A DNA stretch of 64,000 bases from Methylobacterium radiodurans (GCF_003173735.1 NZ_CP029551.1:4107001-4171000), one strand, 5' to 3'; counted from the first letter of the stretch, positions 9,113 to 18,483 are shown. Program-made: numbers and translations. Notes: generated from the letters alone by a model not told the origin.

Positions 9113-9588
9113 TGCACCACCAGGGATTCGACGATCAGCTCGCGGATGCTGCCCTTGGTGCGCAGCGCCACGCGCTCGTTGAGATCCTCGCGCAGGTGCT
9201 GGAGGCCGCTCGCGCCCTCGATCTGGGCCATCGAGACGGTGCGCAGGTAGGCAAGCAGGTCGGCCCGGATCTCGGCGAGCGTCGCGTCCGTGTTCTGCAC
9301 GGTGCCGGCCTTGAACACGACCGAGGACTCGATGCGCACCCAGGATTCCGCCGGCTCCGCGAGGTTCGTCACCACCGAGCCGACGCTGCGGAGCGTCAGG
9401 TCGCCCCCGTAGTTCAGCACGGCGACGGGCTTGGCCTGCTCGTCGCGCACCTTCTGGTCCACGGCCTTCTCGACCGAGGACAGCAGGTAGACGCCGAGCG
9501 CGCCCCCCGTGCCGACCGCGATCAGGGTGGCGAGGGCGAGCGCCCCGATCCAGCCCTTGCCGCCCGTCTTCTTGTTCGCATCGGCCAT
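9109..9588 (-). CDS. fliL: Flagellar basal-body protein FliL
   Basis: A 159-residue protein with one N-terminal membrane anchor (about residues 13-36) and a periplasmic domain typical of FliL ('ESWVRIESSVVF', 'ADLLAYLRTVSMAQIEG', 'RELIVESLVVQ'). FliL associates with the stator and supports torque. The gene lies between flgH (12-base gap) and fliP (four-base overlap), the order seen in other Rhizobiales. Confidence 0.9.
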   Translation of the reverse strand: MADANKKTGGKGWIGALALATLIAVGTGGALGVYLLSSVEKAVDQKVRDEQAKPVAVLNYGGDLTLRSVGSVVTNLAEPAESWVRIESSVVFKAGTVQNTDATLAEIRADLLAYLRTVSMAQIEGASGLQHLREDLNERVALRTKGSIRELIVESLVVQ

Positions 9589-9600
9589 GTGACGGGATCC

Positions 9601-10323
9601 TCAGAACGGCGCCACGGTCTCGAAGATCTGCTGACCGAGCGTGGGGTTCTGCACGTCGGTGATCCGGCCGCGCCCACCGTAGGAGATGCGGGCCTCCGCG
9701 ATCTTGTCGTAGTCGATGGTGTTGCGGCGCGAGATGTCGCGCGGGCGCACGATGCCGGCCACCGCCAGCACCCGGACCTCGTTGTTGACGCGGACCTCCT
9801 GCGAGCCCGAGATCAGCACGTTGCCGTTGGGCAGGACCTCGGTGACGACCGCGGCGACCGAGAGGCTGAGCGTCTCCTTGCGGTCGATCGTGCCCTCGCC
9901 CTTGGTGCTGGTGCCCGATCGGATGCCGGTATCGGCCGTGGCCGCGTCCTTGAGCGCGCCGACGCCGTAGCCGAAATCGAAGCCCAGCGTCGATTTCTGC
10001 TGGCGGGAGCGCTCGGTGGCGTTGTCGAACTGCGCCTTGTCGTTGATCGCGATGTTGACCGTGATCACGTCGCCGACGTTGCGGGCGCGCGGGTCCTGGA
10101 ACAGCTCGGCGCTGCCCGGCGACCAGGTGGAATGGTAGCCCGAGCGCCGCCCCAGGGCCCCGAAGGTCACGGGCAGCGGCTCGCGCGGGGGCGTGAGCCC
10201 GGCGCCCACAGGGGTGAGCACGGGCGGCCGGCCGATCGGGTCGAGCGTGTTCTGGCAGGCCCCGAGCGCGAGGACGAGGGCGAGGCCCGCCGCGCGGGCG
10301 GGCAGGCGCAGGTGAGGCGTCAC
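9601..10323 (-). CDS. flgH: Flagellar L-ring lipoprotein FlgH
   Basis: A 240-residue lipoprotein: the signal peptide ends in a lipobox (LGAC, Cys23), followed by the FlgH domain with 'VGDVITVNIAINDKAQF', 'LSVAAVVTEVLPNGNVLISG' and 'VRPRDISRRNTI'. It forms the outer-membrane L ring. I chose the GTG at 10323 because it overlaps the preceding stop (GTGA) and gives a lipobox at the expected distance; the frame is open farther upstream, but that part reads as a shadow of the previous gene. Confidence 0.94.
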   Translation of the reverse strand: MTPHLRLPARAAGLALVLALGACQNTLDPIGRPPVLTPVGAGLTPPREPLPVTFGALGRRSGYHSTWSPGSAELFQDPRARNVGDVITVNIAINDKAQFDNATERSRQQKSTLGFDFGYGVGALKDAATADTGIRSGTSTKGEGTIDRKETLSLSVAAVVTEVLPNGNVLISGSQEVRVNNEVRVLAVAGIVRPRDISRRNTIDYDKIAEARISYGGRGRITDVQNPTLGQQIFETVAPF

Positions 10324-10889
10324 GATCTCTCGTCCTTCTTGCCCTCGGCCGCCTTGCGGCCGAGATCCGACATCTTGCGGGCGAGCCCGGCGGCGCGGGC
10401 CGCCTCCATCTCGGCGAGGATCGCGCTCGCCGCGCGGGCGTTGAGCTTGGAGAGGATCGCGGCGGCCGCGTCCTCCGGCATGGTGGCGAGCTGGGGCGCG
10501 GCGGCGTCGGGCCGCATCTTGGCGTAGAGCGCCACCACCCCCTCGTCGGCCTTGGCCAGGAACGCGTTGCGGCGCGCCAGCCACTCCTCGTACTCGGCGC
10601 GCTTGGCCTCGAGCTTGGCGATGCGCGCCTCGACGTCGCGCTCCAGCGCCGAGAGCTGCTCCTTCTGCCAGGCGAAGCGGGCGTCGGCGGCGGCGTCCGC
10701 GATGCCTGCGCAGTAGCCGGCCTTGGGCGCCTCCTTCACGTAATCCTGGGCGGTCGCCTCCTTGGGCGCGTCGCGGATGGCGAGCGCCTTCATGGCGGCC
10801 TCTTTCGCCGGGTCCGGCTTGTCGCCGCCGCCGGCCGCCACCGCGGGGGCGGCGATCAGGCCGAGGATGAGGGCGAGAGCGGCTCTCAT
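10320..10889 (-). CDS. motE: MotE-like periplasmic flagellar protein
   Basis: A 189-residue protein with a signal peptide (about 1-19), a central Lys/Glu/Ala coiled coil (about 70-115), and a C-terminal MgtE-N-like helical region ('ATMPEDAAAAILSKLNARAA', 'SAILAEMEA'). This layout matches rhizobial MotE, a periplasmic chaperone for MotC. It sits between flgI and flgH with four-base overlaps on both sides, the same slot as motE in rhizobial flg operons. The symbol is used by homology and synteny. Confidence 0.75.
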   Translation of the reverse strand: MRAALALILGLIAAPAVAAGGGDKPDPAKEAAMKALAIRDAPKEATAQDYVKEAPKAGYCAGIADAAADARFAWQKEQLSALERDVEARIAKLEAKRAEYEEWLARRNAFLAKADEGVVALYAKMRPDAAAPQLATMPEDAAAAILSKLNARAASAILAEMEAARAAGLARKMSDLGRKAAEGKKDERS

Positions 10890-11995
10890 TGCACCACCAG
10901 CTCCGCCTGGAGGGCGCCGGCGGTCTTCACCGCCTGCAGGATCGCGATGATGTCGGTGGGCTTCAGGCCGACCGAGTTGAGGCCGCGCACCAGCGTCTGC
11001 AGGTCCGAGCCGCCCACGATGGCGAGCTTGCCCTGCTCCTCGCGGGCGGCCACCTCGGTGCGCGGCACCACGGTGGTCTCGCCGCGCGAGAAGGGCGCGG
11101 GCTGGGACACCTCGGGCGTCTCGGTGACCCGGACCGTGAGGTTGCCGTGGGTCACCGCCACCGTGGAAATCTGCACGTTGCGCCCGATCACCACCGTGCC
11201 GGTGCGCTGGTCGACCACCACCTTGGCGGGGATGTCGGGCTGGATCGTCAGGTCGCCGATCTCGGCCACCAGTCGGGTCTGCGTCGCGTCGCGCCCGCGC
11301 AGCACCACCACCGAGCGCTGGTCGCGCGGGCTCGCGATGCGGCGGTGGAAGCGGGCCATCGACCAGGTGTTGATCGCGTCCGCCACCAGCGTCGCGGTCT
11401 TGAAGTCCGGGTTCTTCAATTCGAAGACCAGTTCGGGCAGGTCGCGGAACGTGCCCGGCACCTCGCGCTCGATCAGCGCGCCGTTCGGGATGCGCCCAGC
11501 GGTCGGCACGCCCTGCGTCAGCTGCTCGGCCTGCCCCTGCACGTTGAAGCCGGAGACCGCGAGCGGCCCCTGGGCGGCCGCGTAGACGAGGCCGTCGCCG
11601 CCGGTGAGCGGAGTCATCAGCAGGGTGCCGCCTCTGAGCGAGGTCGCGTCGCCCATGGACGTCACGGTGACGTCGATGCGCGAGCCCGTGCCGGTATAGG
11701 GCGGCAGGTCGGCGGTCACCATCACGGCCGCGATGTTGCGGGTGCGCAGGCGCGCGTCGCGCACGTTGATGCCGAGGCGGTCCAGCAGCGATTGCAGCGA
11801 CTGCTCGGTGAACTGCGCGTTGCGCAGCGTGTCGCCCGTGCCCTGCAGGCCGGTGACGAGGCCGTAGCCGAAGAGCTGGTTGTCGCGCACGCCCTTGAGC
11901 GTGGCGATGTCCTTGATCCGCGTGCCGGCGAGCGCGGGCCCCGCCAGGACGAGCGCCAGCAGGACCAGCAGGAAGCGTCGCATCGATCCGCGCAT
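10886..11995 (-). CDS. flgI: Flagellar P-ring protein FlgI
   Basis: A 369-residue periplasmic protein with a signal peptide and full-length FlgI motifs: 'RIKDIATLKGVRDNQLFGYG', 'GLQGTGDT', 'ITLMTPL'-type beta segments and the C-terminal 'GLKPTDIIAILQAVKTAGAL'. It builds the P ring in the peptidoglycan layer. Start choice: the ATG at 11995 overlaps the flgA stop by one base (TGATG); a GTG one codon upstream at 11998 is also possible and would add one residue. Confidence 0.96.
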   Translation of the reverse strand: MRGSMRRFLLVLLALVLAGPALAGTRIKDIATLKGVRDNQLFGYGLVTGLQGTGDTLRNAQFTEQSLQSLLDRLGINVRDARLRTRNIAAVMVTADLPPYTGTGSRIDVTVTSMGDATSLRGGTLLMTPLTGGDGLVYAAAQGPLAVSGFNVQGQAEQLTQGVPTAGRIPNGALIEREVPGTFRDLPELVFELKNPDFKTATLVADAINTWSMARFHRRIASPRDQRSVVVLRGRDATQTRLVAEIGDLTIQPDIPAKVVVDQRTGTVVIGRNVQISTVAVTHGNLTVRVTETPEVSQPAPFSRGETTVVPRTEVAAREEQGKLAIVGGSDLQTLVRGLNSVGLKPTDIIAILQAVKTAGALQAELVVQ

Positions 11996-12507
11996 CACTG
12001 CACCCCGATCCGGATGCGCCCGTCCGCCAGCACGGTGCCCAGCACGATGCGGTTGGTGTCGGCGTTGCGCACCCGGATGGTCTCGCCGAGGCCCCCGTTC
12101 TGGAGCGGCGCGCCGACCGCCGTGATCACGAGGCCGTTCTCCTCGAAGATCATCTGCGTGAGCGCGCCCCGGCTGACGAGGCGGGGATCGTCGACGGCGT
12201 TCACCGGCACCGGCTCGCCGGGCAGCAGCATGCGCCGCGCGGTGCGCCCCGCGATGGCGAGCGGCGCGTCGATCACGGCCTGCCGCGCCCGGTAGCTCGA
12301 CGGGTATGCCTGCATCCGCAGCATCGTCTCCTTGATCGTGTCGCCCGCGTAGATCGTGACGGTGGGCACCGGCAGGAGGATCTCGTCCGGGCCCGCGTCG
12401 GCCGGGCTCGCGAGCAGAAGCAGGAGCGGCAGCGCCGCCCGGCGGAGCCGGCGGCCGAGGCTGGGGGATGGGCGGGGAGATGTGCGGGCGTGCTGGGTGC
12501 GGGCCAT
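11995..12507 (-). CDS. flgA: P-ring assembly chaperone FlgA
   Basis: A 170-residue exported protein. A basic, Pro-rich N-terminus is followed by a signal sequence (about residues 24-38), then the FlgA body with 'RRMLLPGEPVPVNAVDDPRL' (SAF-like) and the terminal 'VRNADTNRIVLGTVLADGRI'. FlgA is the periplasmic chaperone for P-ring assembly. It lies directly before flgI and 94 bases after flgG. The N-terminus may be over-extended, as an internal start nearer the hydrophobic stretch cannot be excluded. Confidence 0.9.
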   Translation of the reverse strand: MARTQHARTSPRPSPSLGRRLRRAALPLLLLLASPADAGPDEILLPVPTVTIYAGDTIKETMLRMQAYPSSYRARQAVIDAPLAIAGRTARRMLLPGEPVPVNAVDDPRLVSRGALTQMIFEENGLVITAVGAPLQNGGLGETIRVRNADTNRIVLGTVLADGRIRIGVQ

Positions 12508-12601
12508 GGGGATCGCCGAAGGGTGCGCCGGAAGCGGACGGCGCGGGGCGCGCCGCCGGGTCGTTCGGGTCGTTCGGGCGGGGGCCGTCCGGCCCCGCGC
12601 G

Positions 12602-13387
12602 TCAGCGGATGCCCTTCGAGACGGTGGAGGACATCTCGTCGGCGGCCTGGATCACTTTCGAGTTCATCTCGAAGGCGCGCTGGGCGGTGATCATACTGGT
12701 GATCTCTTTCACCGGATCGACGTTCGAGCCCTCGAGATAGCCCTGCTGGATCTTGCCGTAATTTGCGGTGCCAGGTGTGTCGAGAACTGCGGCGCCCGAT
12801 GCAGCAGTTTCGCGGAAAAGGCCGTTGCCAAGGGGTTCCAGCCCAGATTCGTTGGCAAAATTGGCAAGCTGAAATGTGCCTAGCGTTGTAACAACGCTTA
12901 GCGGGCGCTTTGCTATGACTTCTCCAGTCTGATTTACTACTATCTCTGTAGTGTCAGGAGGAACTGTCTGGATCCCTGGAATGATGTTCCCGTCGATTGT
13001 GACGATCTGCCCGGTTGCATTGATATTGAAAGACCCAGCTCTAGTATAGACTAGATCTCCCGCTGGGCTGTTGACTTGGAAGTAGCCGCGCCCGTTGACC
13101 GCCAGATCCAGCTGGTTGCCGGTCTGCGCCAGCGAGCCCTGCCGGTGCAGGTTGCGGATCGCGGCGGCGCGCACGCCCAGCCCCAGCATCGCGCCCTCCG
13201 GCACGGCCTCCTGGCCGGCCTGGTTCGGCACGCCCTGCTGGCGCTCGGCCTGGTAGAGGAGGTCGGTGAACTCCGCCCGCGCCCCCTTGAAGCCGGTGGT
13301 GTTGAGGTTCGCGACGTTGTTCGCGATCACTTCGAGGTTGAGCTGCTGGGCGGACATGCCCGTGGCGGCGATGGCGAGTGCGCGCAT
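12602..13387 (-). CDS. flgG: Distal rod protein FlgG with a low-G+C central segment
   Basis: A 261-residue protein of the usual FlgG length. The N-terminal '[20 protein letters not shown]' and '[13 protein letters not shown]' and the C-terminal '[20 protein letters not shown]' are canonical rod/hook helices. It forms the distal rod. The ends share the high G+C of the locus, but about 12755-13085 (roughly residues 101-211) is far lower in G+C: I count 117 G or C in the 240 bases 12841-13080 (49%), against 42 of 60 (70%) in the next block. The frame is intact, so the protein is probably functional with a recombined centre. Confidence 0.95.
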   Translation of the reverse strand: MRALAIAATGMSAQQLNLEVIANNVANLNTTGFKGARAEFTDLLYQAERQQGVPNQAGQEAVPEGAMLGLGVRAAAIRNLHRQGSLAQTGNQLDLAVNGRGYFQVNSPAGDLVYTRAGSFNINATGQIVTIDGNIIPGIQTVPPDTTEIVVNQTGEVIAKRPLSVVTTLGTFQLANFANESGLEPLGNGLFRETAASGAAVLDTPGTANYGKIQQGYLEGSNVDPVKEITSMITAQRAFEMNSKVIQAADEMSSTVSKGIR

Positions 13388-13411
13388 GGTCCTGGCTCCT
13401 CAGATCGCCGT

Positions 13412-13780
13412 TCAGATCGCCATGCGGCTGAGTTCGAGATAGGCGGCCACCACCTTGTCGCGGATGGCGACCGCGGTCTGGAGGCTCTGCTCGGCCGACA
13501 TCACCGCCTCGACCACCTGCTGGGTCGTGGCCTTGCCCTGCATGCCGGCGATCGAGGCCGCCTCGCCCGCACGCACGTCGTTGCGCACGCCTGTGGCGAG
13601 CTGGGCCATGATGTCGGCGAAGTCGGTCGGCGCCGCGGAGGGAGCGGCCGGCACGCCCCCCGCGAGCGCCGCGGCGCCCGCGAAGGCGCTCTTCTGCACC
13701 GGCGCGGTGTCGGCGCGCGAGAGCGCGGCGGACTGAACGGCCTTGTCGAAGGCCGAGAGCGATCCGAGAGCCTCGATCAT
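13412..13780 (-). CDS. fliE: MS ring-rod junction protein FliE
   Basis: A 122-residue protein with an Ala-rich N-terminus and a FliE C-domain ('GKATTQQVVEAVMSAEQSLQ', 'IRDKVVAAYLELSRMAI'). FliE joins the MS ring and the proximal rod and is an early export substrate. It sits between flgC (14-base gap) and flgG, in the classic flgB-flgC-fliE order. Confidence 0.93.
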   Translation of the reverse strand: MIEALGSLSAFDKAVQSAALSRADTAPVQKSAFAGAAALAGGVPAAPSAAPTDFADIMAQLATGVRNDVRAGEAASIAGMQGKATTQQVVEAVMSAEQSLQTAVAIRDKVVAAYLELSRMAI

Positions 13781-13794
13781 CGGTCGGATGTCCT

Positions 13795-14211
13795 TCAGGA
13801 TTTCAGGAGGTCGATCATGCCCGCCACCATGGCGCGGGCCTGCTTGATCACCTGGAGGTTGGCTTCGTAGGAGCGGTTGGCCTCGCGCATGTCGGCCATC
13901 TCGACCAGCATGTTGACGTTGGGCAGCTTGACCATGCCCTTGTCGTCGGCCGCCGGGTTCGACGGATCGTGCTCGGTGCGGAACGGCGCCGTGTCGTTGC
14001 CGATGCCGGAGACGCGGACCGATGCCGCGCCCAACGCCCGCTCCATCTCGGCCCGGAAGGTCACGGTCTTGCGCGCGTAGGGGTCGGAGCCCGGCGTCTC
14101 GCCGGTCGATTGGGCGTTGGCGAGGTTCTCGGAGACCACCCGCATGCGCAGGGACTGCGCCTCGAGGCCGGCGCTCGCGAGCCGCGTCGCGGAGAGGAGC
14201 GGGTCGATCAT
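13795..14211 (-). CDS. flgC: Proximal rod protein FlgC
   Basis: A 138-residue protein with '[20 protein letters not shown]', the Asn-rich rod-protein signature near the N-terminus, and '[20 protein letters not shown]' at the C-terminus, both diagnostic of FlgC. The ATG at 14211 overlaps the flgB stop (ATGA) and starts just before the first amphipathic helix, so the longer open frame upstream is not used. Confidence 0.95.
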   Translation of the reverse strand: MIDPLLSATRLASAGLEAQSLRMRVVSENLANAQSTGETPGSDPYARKTVTFRAEMERALGAASVRVSGIGNDTAPFRTEHDPSNPAADDKGMVKLPNVNMLVEMADMREANRSYEANLQVIKQARAMVAGMIDLLKS

Positions 14212-14582
14212 CCCTTCACCGCCAGTTTGAGCATCCGGTCGAAGGCCTTGACGATGCCGGTGTTGAGGCTGTGCTCGCGGGCCACGGTGCCGGCCTTGAG
14301 CAGCTCCTGCTCGATGCTGACGCCGCTCGCGGTCTCCAGGACGTCCCAGCCGTCCTTGCTGTCCTGGACACGGGTGCCGGGGCCTCCGCCCTCCACGTGG
14401 GCGGAGGCCGTCTGGGCCATCCCGAAGCCGGCACTGGCCAGCACCTGCGCGAAGGGTGTGACGTCCCGGGCCTTGTAGTCCGGCGTGTTCGCGTTCGCGA
14501 CGTTGCCGGCGATCGTCGACTGCCGCACCGCGAGGTGGCGCGCCTGCATCGAGGCGAGATCGAACAGGTAGATTCCGCTCAT
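14208..14582 (-). CDS. flgB: Proximal rod protein FlgB
   Basis: A 124-residue protein with '[20 protein letters not shown]' near the N-terminus and a C-terminal helix '[19 protein letters not shown]', matching FlgB. The ATG at 14582 has an upstream GGAGGAGG...GAGGGG purine run; an ATG 18 codons earlier would add an unusual tail. It is the first gene of a ten-gene run (flgB to fliP) and is divergent from the heparinase-like gene, so the operon promoter should lie in 14583-14765. Confidence 0.92.
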   Translation of the reverse strand: MSGIYLFDLASMQARHLAVRQSTIAGNVANANTPDYKARDVTPFAQVLASAGFGMAQTASAHVEGGGPGTRVQDSKDGWDVLETASGVSIEQELLKAGTVAREHSLNTGIVKAFDRMLKLAVKG

Positions 14583-14765
14583 GCCGCCCCTCGCCTCCTC
14601 CGCCACGGATTCGCGGCCCGGATCCGGGTCGCCCATGGGTCAGGGGTGTAGGTCCGCAATCTTGCACGGGGCTGGCCCCGTCCCGTCTTGACAGCCGAGT
14701 CCCGGCGCCGCACTGCCCGAACTCAGCCGGGATTCCGCTCCGACCACGAGGATCCGCCGCCGCCG

Positions 14766-17591
14766 ATGCCGGACGACCTGCCGGAACATTTGCCGGAAGA
14801 CTTGCCGGAACGCTTGCCCGGACCCTTGCCGGACCAGCCGCCGGCTGACGGACCGCAGGACCTGCTGAACGGGCCGCCGCCGGACCCTGCTCCCGATGCG
14901 GGCGCGCCCGATCCCGACACCCGCATTCCCGTCACGGCCCGCTACGCGGGCGGTGCTGGGGCCGGTGGGCGCCCGGGCGAGCACGTGGTGGCGGCCAAGA
15001 ACCGCTGGGCCCGCGCGGTGCTGGGTTTTCGCGACCTCGCGCCGGATACCTGGTACGCCCTCGACCTTACCCTGGCATGGGACCCGGAGGAACCGGCGGG
15101 CGCCGCCCTCGACTTCGCGCTGGCCGGCTTCGACTTCCTCGCCCCCGACGGGTCGAGCCTCGATTTCGAGGCGGTGCCGGGGCTGGTGCGCACCCTGCCC
15201 GACCCCCACGGGATCTGGCTGCCGGGCCCCGCCTACCGGCCGGAGGGCGCCCGCGCGGCGGCGCTCCGCCTCGCCTTCCGGATGCCGGCCCCCGCGAGCG
15301 ACCTGGCGCTGGGCTTCCGCTCCTGGCGTAACACCGCGCCGTTCCGGGTCTCGGGCGTTCGTCTGCGCCCGGTCGCCTCCGGGCACCCGGCCGCCTCCGC
15401 CTTCCGCCTGCCCCGCCGCCGGCTCGGGCCCGAGCCGCTGGTCCTCGCCCAAACCCTGGTGCCGGGCGCCGGCCTCGTCCTGCGCGGCCAGATCTTCTCC
15501 GAGCGGCCCGACGAGCACGCGGCCTATGCGGGCCTGCGCTACCGGGATGCGGCGGGGGCGGAGCTGCCCCTGCCCTATCCGGACGCGGTCTCGGTTCCGG
15601 GCCACGGCGCCTCGGTGAACCTGCCGGCCCGGCCCCAGGCGCGCCGCTTCACCCTGACGCTGCGCCCGCCCGCAGGCGCAGCCTCGGTCGAGCTCGGTTT
15701 CCGCACCTGGGAGGACGCCGACGAGAACCCGCCCGCGGTGGAACTGGTGGCCGCCCCCGAGGTGGCGCTGGAGGAGCCTCTGCGCCTGGAGAGCCTGTGC
15801 GGCGACGACCTCCTCGACGGGCCGTCCTTCCTGGCGCGCCTGGCCGAGCGCCTCGGGCTGGAGCCCGGCGCGGAAGCCGGCTGGATGCCCGGCACGGAGC
15901 CGGGCGAGACCGATGGTGGCGCGGCATCAGAGGCCACCACGGCGGCCGAGATGCCCGCCGCTCCCCCGCTCGCCCTGGCCCGCACCCTGCGCCGGGGGCC
16001 GGAGGGCACGGGGCGCGGGGCGGACGGACGCCCGGTCCTGAGGCTCGCCGGCCTGCCCGACTGGCCGCTTCCCGACCCGCCGGACTGGCGGGCCGACCCC
16101 TATCGCTCGGTGCCCTGGCGGCTCGACTACCAGTCGCTCGCCTGGCTGGCGCCGCTGGAGCGCGAGGCCCCCGCCCTCGCCGCCGCCTGGGCCGCCCGGA
16201 ACCCCTGGGGCCAGCCCGCCGACCCGCTCAGCCTGCACCCGGCGGCGCTCAGCCTCCGGGCGGAGGTGCTGGCCGGGCTCGCCGCCGGCCCGCTGCCCGC
16301 GGAGGAGGCCGGTCTCCGCCCGGTCCTCGTCGGCGCGGCGGCCCAGCACGGCGTGGCGCTCGCCGAGATCGTCGGGCAGAACGCCTTCGGGCGCTCGCTG
16401 CACGGGGTGCAGGCCGCCGCCGCCCTCCTGGTCGTCGCCCGCGCCCTGCCCCGCCTGCCGCTGGCTCCCTTCTGGGATTCGCTGGCGCTGCGCAGCCTCG
16501 GCGAGGCCGTCGCGGCGCTGGTCGGACCGGACGGGCGATTCGCCGAGCCCGCGCTGCAGCGGCGCCTCGACCTCCTCGGCCTCGGCCGGGCATTGGCGGC
16601 CTACCTCGCCGGAGAGGCGCCGGGCCCCGACATCGCGGCCCGGTTCGAGGCCGGCCTCGCGGGGCTTCCCGGGCTCCTCGATCCCGGTGGGCGGCTGCCG
16701 CCCTTCGGCGACGCCCCGCCCGCCGGCGACGAGGCGGCCTGGGTCGCGCGGCTGCTCACGCGCGGGCCCGACCTCGTGGCCGCCCGCGAGGTCGCGCCGG
16801 AGCGCGCGCCGGACGCGGTAGGCGGCTTCGCGCACGACACGCTGAGCGCCCGGGCCGAAGCGGTCGGGCGGGGGGCGGCGCATTTCGCCTGCACCTTCGC
16901 GCCCCCGCAGGGCCACGCCGACTGCACCTCCTTCGTGCTGGCCACGGAGGGCGTGCGCTGGATCGTGGAGGCGGGCGGCTCGGAGAGCCTGGAGGCGGGA
17001 GCGGCGCGCCACTACCTCGTCTCGGCCCGGGCCCACAACGTCGCCGTGCTCGACGGGCACGAGCCTGTGTCGGGGCCGGCCTGGCACGCCGGCGCGCTCC
17101 GGCTGGACGGCGCCGCCGCTCACCGCATCGAGACGCGCCTGTACGGGCCGGACGTCGCCCATGCGCGGATCTTCCTGCTCCTCGACGAACTCGACGGCGT
17201 CGCGGTGATCGACCGCTTCCGGGGGGCGGCCTCGAACGCCCTCGCCTTCGAGGGGCTGCTGCACCTCGCGCCGGAGGCGATCGTCGCGCTGTCCGGCCCG
17301 CGCCGGGCGCTCGCCCAGCAGGGCGCGCGCCGGCTCAACCTCGTGCCCTGGATCGCGGAGGGCCGCGCCGCCGGGCTGACGCTCGTCAACGGCCGCAGCG
17401 AGCCGCCGGGCGCGCTCCAGGGCTTCGTCGCCGGCCAGCGCGGGCTGGTGCCGGCAAGTACCTTGTCCTACGCGCTCGCGGGTCGCGGCACGGTCTGCGG
17501 CGGTATGCTGATCGCGACGGATCTCACGGTCGAGGAGCGGCTGACGCGGCTCCTCGCCGGGGAGGCGATGCGGGGCTTCCTGGCGGAATAG
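14766..17591 (+). CDS. Heparinase II/III-like protein inserted in the flagellar locus
   Basis: A 941-residue protein. The N-terminus has a short acidic/Pro repeat (L-P-E/D units, residues 3-30, encoded by 12-base repeats). Two beta-rich segments follow (about 55-200 and 215-340) that resemble each other ('[20 protein letters not shown]' and '[20 protein letters not shown]'). The C-terminal part, about 690-941, looks like a heparinase II/III beta domain ('[20 protein letters not shown]', '[14 protein letters not shown]'). Such enzymes degrade acidic polysaccharides; the substrate here is unknown. It is the only plus-strand gene within the flagellar run. The ATG at 14766 is preferred to the TTG at 14688. 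No clear signal peptide is visible. Confidence 0.75.
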   Translation: MPDDLPEHLPEDLPERLPGPLPDQPPADGPQDLLNGPPPDPAPDAGAPDPDTRIPVTARYAGGAGAGGRPGEHVVAAKNRWARAVLGFRDLAPDTWYALDLTLAWDPEEPAGAALDFALAGFDFLAPDGSSLDFEAVPGLVRTLPDPHGIWLPGPAYRPEGARAAALRLAFRMPAPASDLALGFRSWRNTAPFRVSGVRLRPVASGHPAASAFRLPRRRLGPEPLVLAQTLVPGAGLVLRGQIFSERPDEHAAYAGLRYRDAAGAELPLPYPDAVSVPGHGASVNLPARPQARRFTLTLRPPAGAASVELGFRTWEDADENPPAVELVAAPEVALEEPLRLESLCGDDLLDGPSFLARLAERLGLEPGAEAGWMPGTEPGETDGGAASEATTAAEMPAAPPLALARTLRRGPEGTGRGADGRPVLRLAGLPDWPLPDPPDWRADPYRSVPWRLDYQSLAWLAPLEREAPALAAAWAARNPWGQPADPLSLHPAALSLRAEVLAGLAAGPLPAEEAGLRPVLVGAAAQHGVALAEIVGQNAFGRSLHGVQAAAALLVVARALPRLPLAPFWDSLALRSLGEAVAALVGPDGRFAEPALQRRLDLLGLGRALAAYLAGEAPGPDIAARFEAGLAGLPGLLDPGGRLPPFGDAPPAGDEAAWVARLLTRGPDLVAAREVAPERAPDAVGGFAHDTLSARAEAVGRGAAHFACTFAPPQGHADCTSFVLATEGVRWIVEAGGSESLEAGAARHYLVSARAHNVAVLDGHEPVSGPAWHAGALRLDGAAAHRIETRLYGPDVAHARIFLLLDELDGVAVIDRFRGAASNALAFEGLLHLAPEAIVALSGPRRALAQQGARRLNLVPWIAEGRAAGLTLVNGRSEPPGALQGFVAGQRGLVPASTLSYALAGRGTVCGGMLIATDLTVEERLTRLLAGEAMRGFLAE

Positions 17592-17592
17592 A

Positions 17593-17633
17593 GCATCATC
17601 CCGAAAGGTGGCTGCCGGCTTTCGGGATGATGC
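17593..17633. repeat. Palindrome GCATCATCCCGAAAG / CTTTCGGGATGATGC
   Basis: A perfect 15-base inverted repeat (17593-17607 and 17619-17633) around an 11-base loop, two bases after the heparinase-like stop codon. It could act as a terminator-like hairpin. Palindromes of this kind are, from memory, dispersed in Rhizobiales genomes, so it may belong to a repeat family. Confidence 0.7.
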
Positions 17634-17645
17634 AGGACCAAGGGC

Positions 17646-17688
17646 CTGGAGCATCGTGCTGGATCCTATATCCAGCACGATGCTCCAG
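17646..17688. repeat. Second perfect palindrome, 19-base arms
   Basis: CTGGAGCATCGTGCTGGAT (17646-17664) pairs perfectly with 17670-17688 across a 5-base loop. It lies 12 bases after the first palindrome and 4 bases before the end of the converging minus-strand gene. It may serve as a bidirectional terminator or be a dispersed repeat. No T-run follows on either strand. Confidence 0.7.
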
Positions 17689-17692
17689 CGCG

Positions 17693-18139
17693 CTACGAGC
17701 GCACCTCGCGCTTGGGCACGAAGTTCATCTCGTCCACCAGCACGTCCTTCACCACCTCAGCGCCGAGGCGGCCGTTCACCGCGCTGCGCACCTCGGCGAG
17801 GCGCTTGGTGATGTCGTACTTGGCGAGCTTGCGGAAATCGAGATTCGGGTCGGCGTAGATCTGCCGGAAGGCCTCGTCGACCACGAAGGCGTTGGGCGGC
17901 ACCGGCAGGGTGTGCATCAACCGCGCATCCGCGGTGAAGACCAGAACTGCGATGACGTAGCCCTGCACCTTGCCCTCGGCGATCATCGGAATGTTGATCG
18001 GCGCGAGCTTCTGGTACTGGAGGCCCTCCAGATAGGCCTCCGTCTTCTTGGCGAAGAAGCCGCCGCCCCAGGTCACCGCCCCGTAGCAGGAAGCGATGGT
18101 GACGGCGCAGATCCACAGGCCGGTGACGAGGACCTTCAT
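17693..18139 (-). CDS. Membrane-anchored protein of the flagellar locus, unknown function
   Basis: A 148-residue protein with one N-terminal membrane helix (about residues 4-27) and a periplasmic domain that ends 'VLVDEMNFVPKREVR'. I do not recognise a named family. The layout (anchor, then 'GYVIAVLVFTADARLMHTLP', then a C-terminal 'VKDVLVDEMNFV' strand) is reminiscent of FliL-type proteins. The start overlaps the FlgN-like stop by four bases (ATGA), so it is co-translated with flagellar genes and is probably a basal-body accessory protein; that is inference. Confidence 0.75.
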   Translation of the reverse strand: MKVLVTGLWICAVTIASCYGAVTWGGGFFAKKTEAYLEGLQYQKLAPINIPMIAEGKVQGYVIAVLVFTADARLMHTLPVPPNAFVVDEAFRQIYADPNLDFRKLAKYDITKRLAEVRSAVNGRLGAEVVKDVLVDEMNFVPKREVRS

Positions 18140-18477
18140 GCGCCGAGCCCCGATCCGAGCCGGGCCGTGTAGGTGCCGTCGGATTCCTGGCTGAGGGCTG
18201 CCGCGGCCAGCGTCTCGCCGATCTCCTCGACGGCGCGCAGGTGCAGCCCCACCACCTCCTGGTTGCGCACTAGCTTGTCGCGCAGGCGCGCGAGGTGGAT
18301 CGCGGTCGCGGCGTCGAGCGAGGCCGCGTCGAGGTCCCGGGTCAGCCGGGTGAGCTCTAGGAGACTCCGGCTCTTGGCCCGGTTGAGCTCGGCGTGGTCG
18401 AGGGACTGGCGGGCTAGGAGCGCCTCGGTCTCGGCCTCGACGGTCTCTTCCAGGCGCTTCAGGGCGGCGATCAGCAT
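18136..18477 (-). CDS. FlgN-like export chaperone (tentative)
   Basis: A 113-residue, all-helical, charged protein: an N-terminal helix with 'LEETVEAETEALLAR', a middle helix, and a C-terminal 'RNQEVVGLHLRAVEEIGETL' followed by 'ESDGTYTARLG'. This size, the amphipathic helices and the C-terminal turn resemble FlgN, the chaperone for hook-filament junction proteins FlgK and FlgL, which are encoded 6-7 kb upstream in this run. The family diverges strongly, so the name is tentative. It lies 6 bases after the FlgJ-like gene. Confidence 0.6.
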   Translation of the reverse strand: MLIAALKRLEETVEAETEALLARQSLDHAELNRAKSRSLLELTRLTRDLDAASLDAATAIHLARLRDKLVRNQEVVGLHLRAVEEIGETLAAAALSQESDGTYTARLGSGLGA

Positions 18478-18483
18478 CGCGGG

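Noticed and set aside
5870..9250. A 1126-codon plus-strand open frame across fliH, fliF and fliP
   Set aside because: Antisense shadow of three clear flagellar genes; no motifs and biased composition.
14640..14765. A possible sigma-54 promoter for flgB (TTGCAC and GGC elements)
   Set aside because: The GG and GC elements do not have the required spacing on the minus strand.
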